A stretch of DNA of 64,000 bases from Polyangia bacterium (GTDB lineage Bacteria; Myxococcota_A; Polyangia; Nannocystales; Nannocystaceae). This document shows positions 1-9,358 of this stretch, one piece after another. The notes beneath the pieces were generated by a model. It worked only from the letters and a program-made list of their open reading frames with translations. It was not told the DNA's origin and did not search any database. A program made the position numbers and the translations under genes. Location: assembly GCA_030429545.1 (NCBI GenBank), contig JAUIFF010000015.1, positions 1 through 64,000 on the forward strand, given 5' to 3'. Position 1 is the stretch's first letter. Each line of letters starts with the position of its first letter.

Positions 1-940
1 CCAGGTCAGCCTCCCGCTGGGCTGCTTCGAGTGCCTGTCGCTCCTTCGCCAGTTCAGCCTGTTGCCGCTGGGCTGTTTCGAGTGCCTGTCGCGCGGCCTC
101 CTTCGCCAGTTCGGCCTGCTCCTGTGCAAGTTGGGCTGCGAGCTGAGCTTCACGTGCCCTTTGGGCCATCTCCTGAACATCTGCGAGAGTCACCTGCGGC
201 GCTTGCCCGGGCTCGTCGGAGTCCGGACTGTCCTTCTCAGGGCATTCTGGCGAGGCTTCCTCGTCTGGGCGATCGGCCTCACAGCTCGGAGACGAAACAA
301 TGCACTCTGCGCCCTCGCTCGCGTTGATTCCTGCGAGATTGACTTGCAACGTGTCAGGTCCGCTCTCTTTCAGACTCTCGATGTCCCTCGACGATCTATT
401 GGTAGTTGGCCAGCGAGCAGTTTCGGTGGAGGCCGGTTTTGGAAGAGAGAACCCCCGCGGAACATAGGCCATAGGGCCTGGCCCCCACGCTTCGGAAAGA
501 CTTCCTGAGAGACCGTGGGCGTCAGTTGTCACGCCACGGAAAGACATTGGTGCGTGGGTGACCGCCTCAGCCCGCACTCGAAGTGCATTCTTAAGGGTCT
601 TGACCTCAGCCCTTAGTCGGTTGACGTGCCCCCGGAGAATGTCGTTATCAGTCATGTTGAGATCAGCTTTCCTCGTGGTGGCTGCCTGGCAAACCGACTC
701 CCGGCGTGGCGGGGGAGTTTCTCGGCGGGGCTGTGGGTTGTCGACGACTCTTACTTCTAAGGGGATTGGTTCATTTACGTGGACAACCTTGCCTTGGTAC
801 GCGATTCCGATGCCTTTTGCACTCCGCAGGCTAGCTTGTGAAAGTCGGTCCAAATCAACCTGGCAGGACGAGCGAATTGTCTCCCCAATAATGAGCTCGC
901 CATCACGGCAGTAAACCTTAACGACTTGAGCTTCTACCAC
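1..940 (-). CDS. Partial coiled-coil protein, runs off the left edge
   Basis: The minus strand is open from an in-frame TGA at 973-971 to the edge of the window, so the C-terminus is missing. A GTG at 940 is the best start; TTG at 967 is an alternative and neither has a clear ribosome binding site. The first ~60 residues (VVEAQVVKVYCRDGELIIGE...) look folded. A Pro/Arg linker follows, then a short Leu/Arg helix, then a Ser/Glu/Asp-rich low-complexity stretch. The last ~60 visible residues are a strong Ala/Gln/Glu/Lys coiled coil made of near-repeats (AELAKE, RQALE.AQR). Function not recognised; the shape suggests a structural or scaffold protein. Confidence 0.6.
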   Translation of the reverse strand, partial: MVEAQVVKVYCRDGELIIGETIRSSCQVDLDRLSQASLRSAKGIGIAYQGKVVHVNEPIPLEVRVVDNPQPRRETPPPRRESVCQAATTRKADLNMTDNDILRGHVNRLRAEVKTLKNALRVRAEAVTHAPMSFRGVTTDAHGLSGSLSEAWGPGPMAYVPRGFSLPKPASTETARWPTTNRSSRDIESLKESGPDTLQVNLAGINASEGAECIVSSPSCEADRPDEEASPECPEKDSPDSDEPGQAPQVTLADVQEMAQRAREAQLAAQLAQEQAELAKEAARQALETAQRQQAELAKERQALEAAQREADL

Positions 941-1078
941 GACACAAGCGTAGGGGGTTCCGAACAATCTTCAAGAGAAAAATCCAAGAAACCCAGGAAA
1001 AATCATAACTGCTCGAATTGTCTCATTGTTTAATTTGCACATGCAATTATATAAAGCTGTTCCGCCGGACGTTGTGCC

Positions 1079-1416
1079 GCGCATCGGCCCGTCCGCCCAC
1101 TGTCTCATCGCGCATCGGCCCGTCCGCCTGCCGTGATGTCGCGCATATTTTGTATCTGCATGGTCCGTCGGACCTCGCCACGCGCATCGGCCTGTCCGCC
1201 TGCCGTTTTGCCGCGCATCAGGCTTGTCCGCCGGTTGAATCGCAGCGCATCGGCCCGTCCGCCCGTCGTTTTGCCGCGCATCAGGCTTGTCCGCCGGTTG
1301 AATCGCAGCGCATCGGCCCGTCCGCCCGTCGTTTTGCCGCGCATCAGGCTTGTCCGGCTGCTGAGTTCGACCCGTCCGCACCCTGGCTCACCGCGCGTAA
1401 GCTTTGTCCGTCGGCA
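1079..1416. repeat. Tandem repeat array, ~31/32-bp half-units, 63-bp period
   Basis: Half-units begin GCGCATC and contain GGCCCGTCCGCC or AGGCTTGTCCGCC. They alternate with 12-nt tails such as CGTCGTTTTGCC and GGTTGAATCGCA. Copies starting at 1213, 1276 and 1339 are exactly 63 bp apart and nearly identical over two half-units; flanking half-units are degenerate. One degenerate unit carries TGTATCTGCA at 1151-1160. Because 63 is a multiple of 3 all frames stay open, but the translations (repeated SARPPVVLPRIRLVRRLNR-like text) do not look like protein. There is no CRISPR-type repeat/spacer alternation. Confidence 0.75.
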
Positions 1417-1458
1417 GTTTGTCACACAACCGACCCGTCGAGCCCTGCAGAGCTGAGT

Positions 1459-1920
1459 TTAAGACGAGTTAGCAGCGGCACCACACGAGAAGACGCTCGT
1501 ATGGATTGTATCCGAGTTGAATGAAGCACGCTCCATCACGACTCCGACGTCAAAGAAGCCCTGTCCCAACAAGCATGTTGTCTGCAGGCGTGGAACGCAC
1601 CCGTTATAGAGGACGGATTGGATAAAGCGGAGGGGCAGGCCGGTCTTCTCGATAAGCCGGGAAATTTTTTCATCCTTGCACGCTTCCCGGAGGAAGATGT
1701 CGTGCAGCTCCTCAACCGAGGCGAAACGATAAGGGCCAAGTCGCAGGTGAAAGCGACAAATCGTTGCAATAGTGACGACGGTCTTCAGCACGGGGTCGAA
1801 GGAATAGGGGTCGCACTGATTCCATCGGTACCAAGTCCCTGGGGAGGTCGCGCACCTGATAGCTGATTTGTGCCGCTTGAGGAGTGGAAGAAGGAGTTGG
1901 ATTATTTCGAACGCATACAT
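1459..1920 (-). CDS. Hypothetical protein, possibly a gene remnant
   Basis: A 153-residue minus-strand frame whose middle part (around SFDPVLKTVVTIATICRF and SRLIEKTGLPLRF) reads like real protein, with mixed hydrophobic and charged residues. No family is recognised. The C-terminal ~30 residues are Ser/Cys-rich and less convincing. It sits in a stretch of lower coding quality between a repeat array and the Asp-Gly repeat gene, so it may be a decayed or horizontally acquired fragment. Confidence 0.3.
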   Translation of the reverse strand: MYAFEIIQLLLPLLKRHKSAIRCATSPGTWYRWNQCDPYSFDPVLKTVVTIATICRFHLRLGPYRFASVEELHDIFLREACKDEKISRLIEKTGLPLRFIQSVLYNGCVPRLQTTCLLGQGFFDVGVVMERASFNSDTIHTSVFSCGAAANSS

Positions 1921-2302
1921 TCGGAGAATTCCAACAAGAGTCTTCGTTTGAGAGGAGCATATTTGATTGTGGCAAAAGTCAGCACCCTTTCATCCTGGAC
2001 CTTCGCCCCTCGGTCGAGGACGAGGGGCAGACCCCACCAGGCCCCGGGACCCGTGTATATTCTCGCTCGTGCTGAGGACTGCCTTGCAAAGCGTATGCTG
2101 CAAGACAGAGTGAACACCGGCGATCAACTTCACAACGTTCACATGACCTAAGAGGCAGGTTAAGCTGGCAGCTGAATGGTATCAGGTCAGCAAGCTACGG
2201 TTTGAGGATCACACCGTTACTGCAGTTGGCATGGGAGATCGCTCGGATCTTTTTGGCACTTTTTTGGCATTCTTGTCGAGCCACCTCAAAAAAACGCCGT
2301 AG
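1921..2302. other. No convincing gene
   Basis: About 380 bases of relatively AT-rich sequence with only short unconvincing frames. Near 2202-2290 a plus-strand frame encodes a hydrophobic stretch (LLQLAWEIARIFLALFWHSC) resembling a lipoprotein signal. It could be the lost N-terminus of the gene that follows in another frame. A run of seven A at about 2288-2294 is a plausible frameshift point. Confidence 0.35.
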
Positions 2303-3142
<840 letters not shown>

Positions 3143-3285
3143 ATACAGGGTGGACGAAAGGCGGGCAAATTGCCCACCTACCGTCCTATCGAGACCACTG
3201 GTATCGGCAATGCTGTGTTCGTTTGCAGTAGCTTCTCCAAACTTGGGGCCATTGGTTTGGTCACTGGGATTTGCTAAAAGGGCTC

Positions 3286-4047
3286 ATGTCCACCCCGCAA
3301 CTCCCGAGGTCGATTGTCGAACAACACCATGGATGGTCGCGTTCGGTTGTTTGGCGCAACGAGATCGGAGGCGTGACCTATCGCCTGGTTTGTGGCGACC
3401 AGACGCGGTTTTGCAAGTGTGATAACCCGGACATGATTCGAGCAGAGGTCGCGCGACTACAGTGGGCTGGCGCGTATCTGCCGGTACCAGAAGTCATTAC
3501 GCACGGCGCGGGATGGATGCTCACCCGGGGTCTTTCGGGGGTTAACGCAATCGCAGCACCACGACTCGCAAAACCTGCGGAAACGATACGATTGCTCGGT
3601 CGAGGCCTCCGTCGCTTTCACGCCGCTCCGGTGAAAAACTGTCCATTCGATTATCGGCTCGGGGCCGCCCTTGCGCATGTACGTCGTCGGGTCGCCACTG
3701 GTGTGATTGTGCCCGAACGGGACTTTCACCCAGAGTTTCGCCACCTCGATGTCGCCGCGGCGCTTCAGGAGCTAGAGCGTGCGCAGCCCGATTCTGAGGA
3801 GCTTGTGGTGACCCATGGTGACTACTGCTTCCCCAATGTACTACTCGAGGGCGACCGTGCGACTGGCTTTGTCGACCTGGGTGAGCTCGGGGTTGCTGAC
3901 CGTTGGCGGGACTTGGCGGTCGCTACGTGGAGTGTTACCTGGAATACCGGTCCCGGTCATGAGGACATGTTCTTAGATGCCTATGAAATCGCGCCCGACC
4001 CGCAGCGGCTGTATTTCTATCGTTTGCTCTACATGCTCACATCTTGA
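3286..4047 (+). CDS. Aminoglycoside phosphotransferase (APH) family kinase
   Basis: 253 residues. The catalytic loop HGDYCFPN and the following metal-binding segment FVDLGELGVADRWRDLA match the APH(3') family order (HGDxxxxN, then Asp-Leu-Gly and a Trp/Arg-Asp helix). The N-terminal lobe has the strand pattern of the ATP-binding fold, with RFCKCDN in the position of the usual Lys-containing strand. ATG 3286 is preferred over TTG 3271 because AAAAGGG lies just upstream. The family transfers phosphate from ATP to aminoglycosides or other hydroxylated small molecules; resistance is not demonstrated by sequence alone. Confidence 0.8.
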   Translation: MSTPQLPRSIVEQHHGWSRSVVWRNEIGGVTYRLVCGDQTRFCKCDNPDMIRAEVARLQWAGAYLPVPEVITHGAGWMLTRGLSGVNAIAAPRLAKPAETIRLLGRGLRRFHAAPVKNCPFDYRLGAALAHVRRRVATGVIVPERDFHPEFRHLDVAAALQELERAQPDSEELVVTHGDYCFPNVLLEGDRATGFVDLGELGVADRWRDLAVATWSVTWNTGPGHEDMFLDAYEIAPDPQRLYFYRLLYMLTS

Positions 4048-4065
4048 GTTGTTCGTGGCAAGAGG

Positions 4066-4929
4066 TTGACCTCGCAGCGGGAACACCCGATCATCACCGC
4101 AGTGTCTAGCGAACATGATGCCTGTGTCAACCGACTCTTGTCCCTAAATGCGTGCCTAGTGGTGTTCCTATCGGTTTCCTGCGGTGAGGAGCAGCCCGAA
4201 ACAAGCGACGGTGTCACGGGCTCAACTTCAGTTGCTGGGTCGACAACAACCGGAGGTGAAGGCGAACCTAATTGGCAACAAGCATTTGGTGAGCAGGGCG
4301 TGGGCCTCAAGTGTAGCCAGAGTCGTGCGGAGATGCTTGCAGCTGGTGCACCGAATCTGAGCATTGGCGATACGACGCTAATAGTCGGCTTTGAGCAGGA
4401 TGGCAACAATCAAGATCCTGTGTTTGCGCGGTTCGACGGGGATACACAAACTTACTGCCAATATCACGAAACCGAGGGCCCCGACGGACGTGCTCTCGGG
4501 CTGACATGGGACGGTGGCGCCTATGCGTATGTCGTCTACACAATTGTCGGTGGAGGTACGGCTCTGGAGGGGAAAGGCGGTTGGATATCCTCGTATGCCC
4601 CAGGTTCGATAAGTGGTGGAGGGCCGAAAGTCTCCGTTGTTGGGCGTGTTGCGACCGCGACGGGTACCCTCGAGTCAGCGACATTTGTGATCGCGGTCAA
4701 GAGCGACAACAAGGTCAACTCCCACAGCCCCCGTAGCGCACCAAAAGTCCTAGCTGGCGGAGACGTCGAGTTCTTAGGGGCGTCGGCCCACAAACCAATC
4801 GACGCCGACATGCAGTCGATGGACTGCACTGACTACCCATTTGACTCTCGCTATGTGTTTAGCGAGGACCTCAGTCGCTTGACATGTGCCGAGTGCACGA
4901 ACTGCGAAGCGCAGATGCCGTGCGAGTAG
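4066..4929 (+). CDS. Predicted lipoprotein, Thr/Gly linker, unknown function
   Basis: The N-terminus has a hydrophobic stretch ending in a lipobox-like VFLSVSC-G (Cys39 from the TTG at 4066; GTG 4102 is a plausible later start). A linker rich in Ser, Thr and Gly follows, typical of lipoproteins in this window. The ~220-residue mature domain is rich in Gly, Thr and aromatic residues with regularly spaced strand-like segments (TYCQYHETEGPDGRALGLTW, YVVYTIVGGG), so a beta-rich surface domain is likely. The Cys residues near the C-terminus (CAECTNCEAQMPC) may form disulfides. No family recognised. It follows the APH gene by 18 bp and may share its transcript. Confidence 0.7.
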   Translation: MTSQREHPIITAVSSEHDACVNRLLSLNACLVVFLSVSCGEEQPETSDGVTGSTSVAGSTTTGGEGEPNWQQAFGEQGVGLKCSQSRAEMLAAGAPNLSIGDTTLIVGFEQDGNNQDPVFARFDGDTQTYCQYHETEGPDGRALGLTWDGGAYAYVVYTIVGGGTALEGKGGWISSYAPGSISGGGPKVSVVGRVATATGTLESATFVIAVKSDNKVNSHSPRSAPKVLAGGDVEFLGASAHKPIDADMQSMDCTDYPFDSRYVFSEDLSRLTCAECTNCEAQMPCE

Positions 4930-4978
4930 TGAATAGGTCTCGTTCGTTCGGGTAGGGCACGAACGGCTCCACAAATAT

Positions 4979-4988
4979 TGCATCTACA
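4979..4988. repeat. Dispersed decamer TGCATCTACA (intergenic copy)
   Basis: Exact match to TGYANNTRCA, in the gap between the lipoprotein stop and the MscS gene, with AT-rich flanks (AATAT on the left). It is one of at least 35 copies in the window. Confidence 0.6.
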
Positions 4989-5030
4989 TGCTTCTGCTGT
5001 GAATGTCACCGGCATGATGGCAGGTATGCA

Positions 5031-5040
5031 TGTGTATACA
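5031..5040. repeat. TGTGTATACA element upstream of the mscS-like gene
   Basis: TGTGTATACA ends 5 bp before the ATG at 5046; an identical copy starts 2 bp after the stop codon at 6298. The sequence is one base off the dispersed decamer consensus. Flanking of a single gene by identical elements could mean mobilisation, or simply two regulatory or structural sites. Confidence 0.5.
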
Positions 5041-5045
5041 GTTTT

Positions 5046-6296
5046 ATGGCAGTTGCGGTTGGTGCCCCCCTGTTGAACAAGCTGATACGGGGCTTTTTGA
5101 ACGCGACCCACGAACTACTTAAAGGATCGAAGGCATTCGCCGGTCGCGAGGACGCACTCGAGATTCTGTACAAGCGCCTTCACGCGACTGTTCGGGTTGC
5201 ACTTACGGTTGGCGCGTTGGTTGCGGTGGCTCATATCGCCACAGCTGTAGAGAAGGTACATTACACACTCGCGCTGCTCGCATATGTGACGATTGGCTTC
5301 TCGCTCGCACGTACGATCGTTGCCGGTGTTCACATCATTGTTGACCTGTGTTTCGACATCTCGGGAACGCTGGCGACCAAAAAAACGCCTCTGCGCTATC
5401 TCGGGCGGCTCAAGGGCCTGGCATCGTTGACCCGACGGGTGACCGACTACTTTGTTTATGTTGGCACTGCGACGCTAATTTCCCATCAAATTGCACCCGA
5501 TACGCTGCTCGCGGATCTGGGCCAGGTGGTGATCCGCGTGTTGGCGATTTTGTACGTTGCGCGGGTGATCGTTGAATTGGTCGAAGTGGTGCTCCGGGAG
5601 GCCTTAGCTGGTAAGGAGGGCTCGGACGCACGGGCCAAGCAGCAGCGGGATACCCTGGTACCGGTGGCGACGAGTCTCGCGCGCTACGCCATCTACCTGT
5701 GTAGCATCACCATGGCTCTCGGGGAGCTTGGTGTCGACACAACGCCGTTGTTTGCCGCCGCCGGGTTGATGGGTATTGCCGTCGGCCTCGGTGCGCAGTC
5801 GATTGTCAGCGACTTGGTATCAGGGTTTTTCGTGCTGTTCGAGGGTATCTACTATGTCGGACATCGGGTGAAGATCGGAGATGACGTAGGAGTCGTCGAA
5901 GAAATTGGGGTCCGTGTTACCCGGATTCGTGACGAGTATGGGGTTGTCCACGCGATACCCAACGGGGAGATTCGCCGTGTGTCGAGTTATTCACAGGGTT
6001 ACGTGAATGCAATTGTGGACTTCACAATTTCGTACGCAGAAGATCTGCGACACGTCCGAGAAGTTGTATCATCATGTTTTGAATCGCTCATTTCGGCGAA
6101 TGAAGCACTTCTCGGACCGATTGAGCTCGACGCTGAGGAGGTGCGTGAGTTTTCCATTGTCCTACGTGTGACCGCTCGAGTCGCGCCCGGTACGGACAAG
6201 GAAATGTGTGACGTTCTAACCCTAGAAATTGCTTCGATCCTTGCGGCCGAGGGGATCAAAACCTCGTCGGCCGCGTGGCCGCTGACCCAGGGTTAA
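5046..6296 (+). CDS. MscS-family mechanosensitive channel
   Basis: 416 residues: several N-terminal hydrophobic helices (about residues 45-130 and 150-180), then the pore helix and beta domain of MscS. The Gly/Ala-rich pore segment LFAAAGLMGIAVGLGAQSIVSDLVSGFFVLFEG and the following YVGHRVKIGDDVGVVEEIGVRVTRIRDEYG.VHAIPNGEI are hallmarks of the family. A C-terminal alpha/beta domain follows. The protein releases solutes across the inner membrane under hypo-osmotic shock. It stands alone, with related TGTGTATACA elements on both sides. Confidence 0.9.
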   Translation: MAVAVGAPLLNKLIRGFLNATHELLKGSKAFAGREDALEILYKRLHATVRVALTVGALVAVAHIATAVEKVHYTLALLAYVTIGFSLARTIVAGVHIIVDLCFDISGTLATKKTPLRYLGRLKGLASLTRRVTDYFVYVGTATLISHQIAPDTLLADLGQVVIRVLAILYVARVIVELVEVVLREALAGKEGSDARAKQQRDTLVPVATSLARYAIYLCSITMALGELGVDTTPLFAAAGLMGIAVGLGAQSIVSDLVSGFFVLFEGIYYVGHRVKIGDDVGVVEEIGVRVTRIRDEYGVVHAIPNGEIRRVSSYSQGYVNAIVDFTISYAEDLRHVREVVSSCFESLISANEALLGPIELDAEEVREFSIVLRVTARVAPGTDKEMCDVLTLEIASILAAEGIKTSSAAWPLTQG

Positions 6297-6297
6297 A

Positions 6298-6307
6298 TGT
6301 GTATACA
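6298..6307. repeat. TGTGTATACA element directly after mscS-like stop
   Basis: Identical to the element at 5031-5040 and to the pair at 11851/11871. It lies 2 bp past the stop codon. The remaining gap to about 6508 has no gene; TTGACT near 6342 is a weak promoter-like hexamer for the encapsulin operon but no convincing -10 box follows. Confidence 0.5.
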
Positions 6308-6577
6308 ATCAAACTGTGCGTTAATAATCCTGTTAAATGTCTTGACTTAAGAACGCCTTGCCCATTAGCTTTCGTCTGTCTCTTTGAGCAGACTCGCCGG
6401 CTTCGCAGAAGACCGAGTGCGAACATTTATGTGTCCAAATGGTCATGTGACTAGTTGGTTGCGCCGGCTTGATTCATACGGTCAACATTTCAAACAAGTA
6501 CAGGTCCATGATGTCGGAAGGCAAACCGGGGAACGAAACTGAACAGCAAATGAGCCACCACGCAGGCAGCACGGCAA

Positions 6578-7909
6578 TTGGCGACAACGACCAAATCGCC
6601 GCCGCAGATGCAAGGAATCTCCTCGCGCTGGTTGCTCAAACTTCTTCCGTGGGTCCATGTAAATGGCGTGTTTCGGCTTAACCGACGTCTCAGTTACGCG
6701 GTTGGTGACGGTCGCGTAACGTTTTACAATACCGGGGCCAAGATCCAGGTTGTCCCCCAGGAGCTGTGTGAACTACCGCTATTTCGCGGTTTTGACGACG
6801 TCGAGGTGCTCAACGTGCTGGCCAATCGATTTGTCCAGCGCGACTTTAAGCCCGGGGATGTGCTGACGGAAAAGGGCAAAGAAGCCGATGAGATGGTGCT
6901 TGTCGCCCACGGTAAGATCAACAAGATCGGTACGGGTCCCTACGGCGACGAGGCCATTTTGGAGACTTTGGCCGGTGGCGATCATTACTCATACCAGGCG
7001 ATTTTAGAGTCCCAGGACTACTGGACATTTACGGCCAAGGCGATCACAGCCGGGACGATTTTGTCACTCTCGCAATCAGCGTTCGAGGAGCTTGTCGAGC
7101 AACATCCATCGCTCAAGAAGCACGTGGACGAGTTCAAGGCGCTGTCCGCCAAGAAACAGGACAACACCGGGCAGGCGGCGATCGATGTTGTTGCCGGGCA
7201 CAGTGGCGAGCCTGTACTTCCGGGCACGTTTGTCGACTACGAAACCTCGCCGCGGGAGTACGAGCTGAGTGTCGCGCAGACGGTCTTGCAGGTACACACG
7301 CGCGTCGCTGACCTGTTCAATGAGCCGATGAACCAAACGCAAGAGCAGTTGCGGCTCACAGTCGAAGCACTCAAGGAGACCCAGGAGCACGAGCTGGTCA
7401 ATAACCGCGAGTTTGGTCTGCTTCACAACGCCGACGTTAAAAACCGCATTCACACACGCAAGGGGCCGCCGTCGCCGGACGATATGGACGAGTTGCTATC
7501 GGTGGTGTGGAAAGAACCATCGTTTTTCCTCGCACACCCGCGAGCGATCGCTGCCTTCGGCCAGGAGTGTAACCGGGCAGGGATTTACCCGACGCCTGTC
7601 GAAGTTGGTGGGCAACACCTTCCGTCGTGGCGTGGCGTCCCGATTTACCCGTGCAACAAGATTCCGGTGACCGACAAACGAACAACCTCGATCATGTTGA
7701 TGCGCGTGGGCGAGAAAAACCAAGGGGTCGTCGGACTCCACCACAGGGGGATTCCAGACGAAATTGAGCCCAGTTTGTCGGTCCGGTTTATGGGGATCAA
7801 CGAGAAGGCCATTATCTCCTATTTGGTGAGTTTGTACTACTCGTGTGCTGTCCAGATCCCCGATGCACTCGGCATTCTCGAAAATGTCGAGATCGGTCGC
7901 GGTAGCTAG
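6578..7909 (+). CDS. Family 2B encapsulin shell protein, copy 1
   Basis: An HK97-fold encapsulin shell subunit of Family 2B (EshA-like) carrying a cyclic-nucleotide-binding-fold insert. The insert runs from about LPLFRGFDDVEVLNVLANRF to LKKHVDEF. Shell segments follow: PGTFVDYETSPREYELSVAQTVLQVHTRV, NNREFGLLHNAD and a C-terminal ENQGVVGLHHRG-type region shared with copy 2. The cNMP pocket looks degenerate: the usual FGE and PRxAT residues read HYSYQ and YWTFTAKA. TTG 6578 is the only in-frame start. The neighbour's N-terminal arm matches sequence starting at ATG 6511 in another frame, so this copy has an N-terminal frameshift (about 2 nt missing near 6556). First gene of the MIB operon. Confidence 0.85.
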   Translation: MATTTKSPPQMQGISSRWLLKLLPWVHVNGVFRLNRRLSYAVGDGRVTFYNTGAKIQVVPQELCELPLFRGFDDVEVLNVLANRFVQRDFKPGDVLTEKGKEADEMVLVAHGKINKIGTGPYGDEAILETLAGGDHYSYQAILESQDYWTFTAKAITAGTILSLSQSAFEELVEQHPSLKKHVDEFKALSAKKQDNTGQAAIDVVAGHSGEPVLPGTFVDYETSPREYELSVAQTVLQVHTRVADLFNEPMNQTQEQLRLTVEALKETQEHELVNNREFGLLHNADVKNRIHTRKGPPSPDDMDELLSVVWKEPSFFLAHPRAIAAFGQECNRAGIYPTPVEVGGQHLPSWRGVPIYPCNKIPVTDKRTTSIMLMRVGEKNQGVVGLHHRGIPDEIEPSLSVRFMGINEKAIISYLVSLYYSCAVQIPDALGILENVEIGRGS

Positions 7910-7924
7910 TTCGCCGAGGGCAAC

Positions 7925-9322
7925 ATGACCAATCTAAAAAAGCCCGGACCACCGGGTGAGCAATCGATGAGCCTGAGTACGCGGGCCGCCCGTGTACTGG
8001 CTTCGACGACCAAAACGCCGCCGCGGATGCAGGGGATCAGCCCGCGGTGGCTATTGCGGGCACTCGAATGGGTGAACGTTACCGGGGGCACCTTTCGCGT
8101 CAACCGGCGGATGACCTACACCGTGGGTGATGGCCGCCTGGAGTTCACCAACATTGGCGCCAAAGCCCAGGTGATACCGGCCGAGTTGTGCGAGCTGCCA
8201 TTGCTGCGCGGGTTTGAGGACGAGGAGGTGCTCAAGGAACTCGCTAGCCGTTTCGAGCAGTCGGAGTACCAGCCGGGTCAACTCATCGTCGAGCGCGGGA
8301 AACCGGCCGAGCATGTCTACTTACTTGTACACGGTAAGGCCGATGTTCTCGGCAGAGGTGAGTACGGTGCCCCCGTCAGGATCGATGTGCTTGCTGGCGG
8401 TGCGCACTTTGGCGACCGCGCGGTTGTTGAGGATAACGACTTTTGGGACTTTACGGTGAAGGCAATCACGCCGTGTATTGTCCTCGCATTAGAGCAATCC
8501 GTGTTCGAGGGCCTGATCGCACGGGTACCCGCCCTGCGGGCCCATGTTGAGCGTTATAAAGAGCAGTTGAGTCGACCGGTCGATAAAAAGGGGCAGGCTG
8601 CCATCAAGCTATCGGCCGGACACCAGGGCGAACCTGTACTTCCAGGCACGTTTGTCGATTACGAGCCGAAGCCGCGGGAGTATGAACTAAGCATTGCTCA
8701 AACAGTGTTGCGGGTCCATACGCGGGTCGACGATGTCTACCGTGAGCCCATGGACCAGGTCGAGGAGCAGCTGCGGCTGACAATCGAAGCCCTGCGCGAG
8801 ACGCAAGAGTACGAAATACTCAACAACCGCGATTTTGGTCTGTTGCACAACGCCGACTATAAACAGCGGATCAATTCGCATACCGGACCTCCTACGCCTG
8901 ATGACCTCGATAACCTCCTGTGTCGCCGGCGACGGACCAAGTTGTTCCTGGCGCATCCTCGCACGATTGCGGCATTTCGCCGGCAGTGCACGCGGCGTCG
9001 GATCGATCCTCCGGCCGTCGAGTTTGAGGGCGCACTGGTGCCCGGGTGGCGCGGGGTACCGATGTTTCCCTGCGACAAGATACCGATTTCAAAAAACAAC
9101 ACGAGCTCGATTCTCGCCATGCGGGTCGGGCAGGAAAACCAGGGTGTTGTCGGCCTGTATCGAACGGGGATTCCCGACGAGCGTGAACCCGGGTTGTCGG
9201 TCCGACAAATGGACATCAATGAGCGGGCCGTGTGCTCGTACCTCGTCACCACCTACTACTCCGCAGCCGTCCTTATCCCGGACGCGCTCGGGATTCTCGA
9301 AAATGTCGAACTCAGCGGCTGA
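7925..9322 (+). CDS. Family 2B encapsulin shell protein, copy 2
   Basis: 465 residues, clearly paralogous to the preceding shell protein over its full length, with an intact N-terminal arm (MTNLKKPGPPGEQSMSLSTRAARVL). The cyclic-nucleotide-binding-fold insert runs from about LPLLRGFEDEEVLKELASRF to HVERYKEQ. Its pocket has HFGDRAV and WDFTVKA, again lacking the canonical Arg. The capsid part includes PGTFVDYEPKPREYELSIAQTVLRVHTRV. A short basic CRRRRTK replaces SVVWKEP of copy 1, a visible difference between the two subunits. It starts 15 bp after copy 1, so both should be co-translated into a mixed or alternative shell around the terpene enzyme. Confidence 0.87.
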   Translation: MTNLKKPGPPGEQSMSLSTRAARVLASTTKTPPRMQGISPRWLLRALEWVNVTGGTFRVNRRMTYTVGDGRLEFTNIGAKAQVIPAELCELPLLRGFEDEEVLKELASRFEQSEYQPGQLIVERGKPAEHVYLLVHGKADVLGRGEYGAPVRIDVLAGGAHFGDRAVVEDNDFWDFTVKAITPCIVLALEQSVFEGLIARVPALRAHVERYKEQLSRPVDKKGQAAIKLSAGHQGEPVLPGTFVDYEPKPREYELSIAQTVLRVHTRVDDVYREPMDQVEEQLRLTIEALRETQEYEILNNRDFGLLHNADYKQRINSHTGPPTPDDLDNLLCRRRRTKLFLAHPRTIAAFRRQCTRRRIDPPAVEFEGALVPGWRGVPMFPCDKIPISKNNTSSILAMRVGQENQGVVGLYRTGIPDEREPGLSVRQMDINERAVCSYLVTTYYSAAVLIPDALGILENVELSG

Positions 9323-9358
9323 AAAGCTCCGAAAGTGAAAGAAAGAGAGTGTTCAAAA

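Noticed and set aside
1079..1416. CRISPR array
   Set aside because: Repeat cores are ~20 bp with 12-nt conserved, not unique, tails, there is no cas gene nearby and whole 63-bp units repeat.
6578..9322. Crp/Fnr-type transcription regulators
   Set aside because: The cyclic-nucleotide-binding fold is embedded in a much longer protein without HTH, followed by encapsulin shell sequence and MIB genes.
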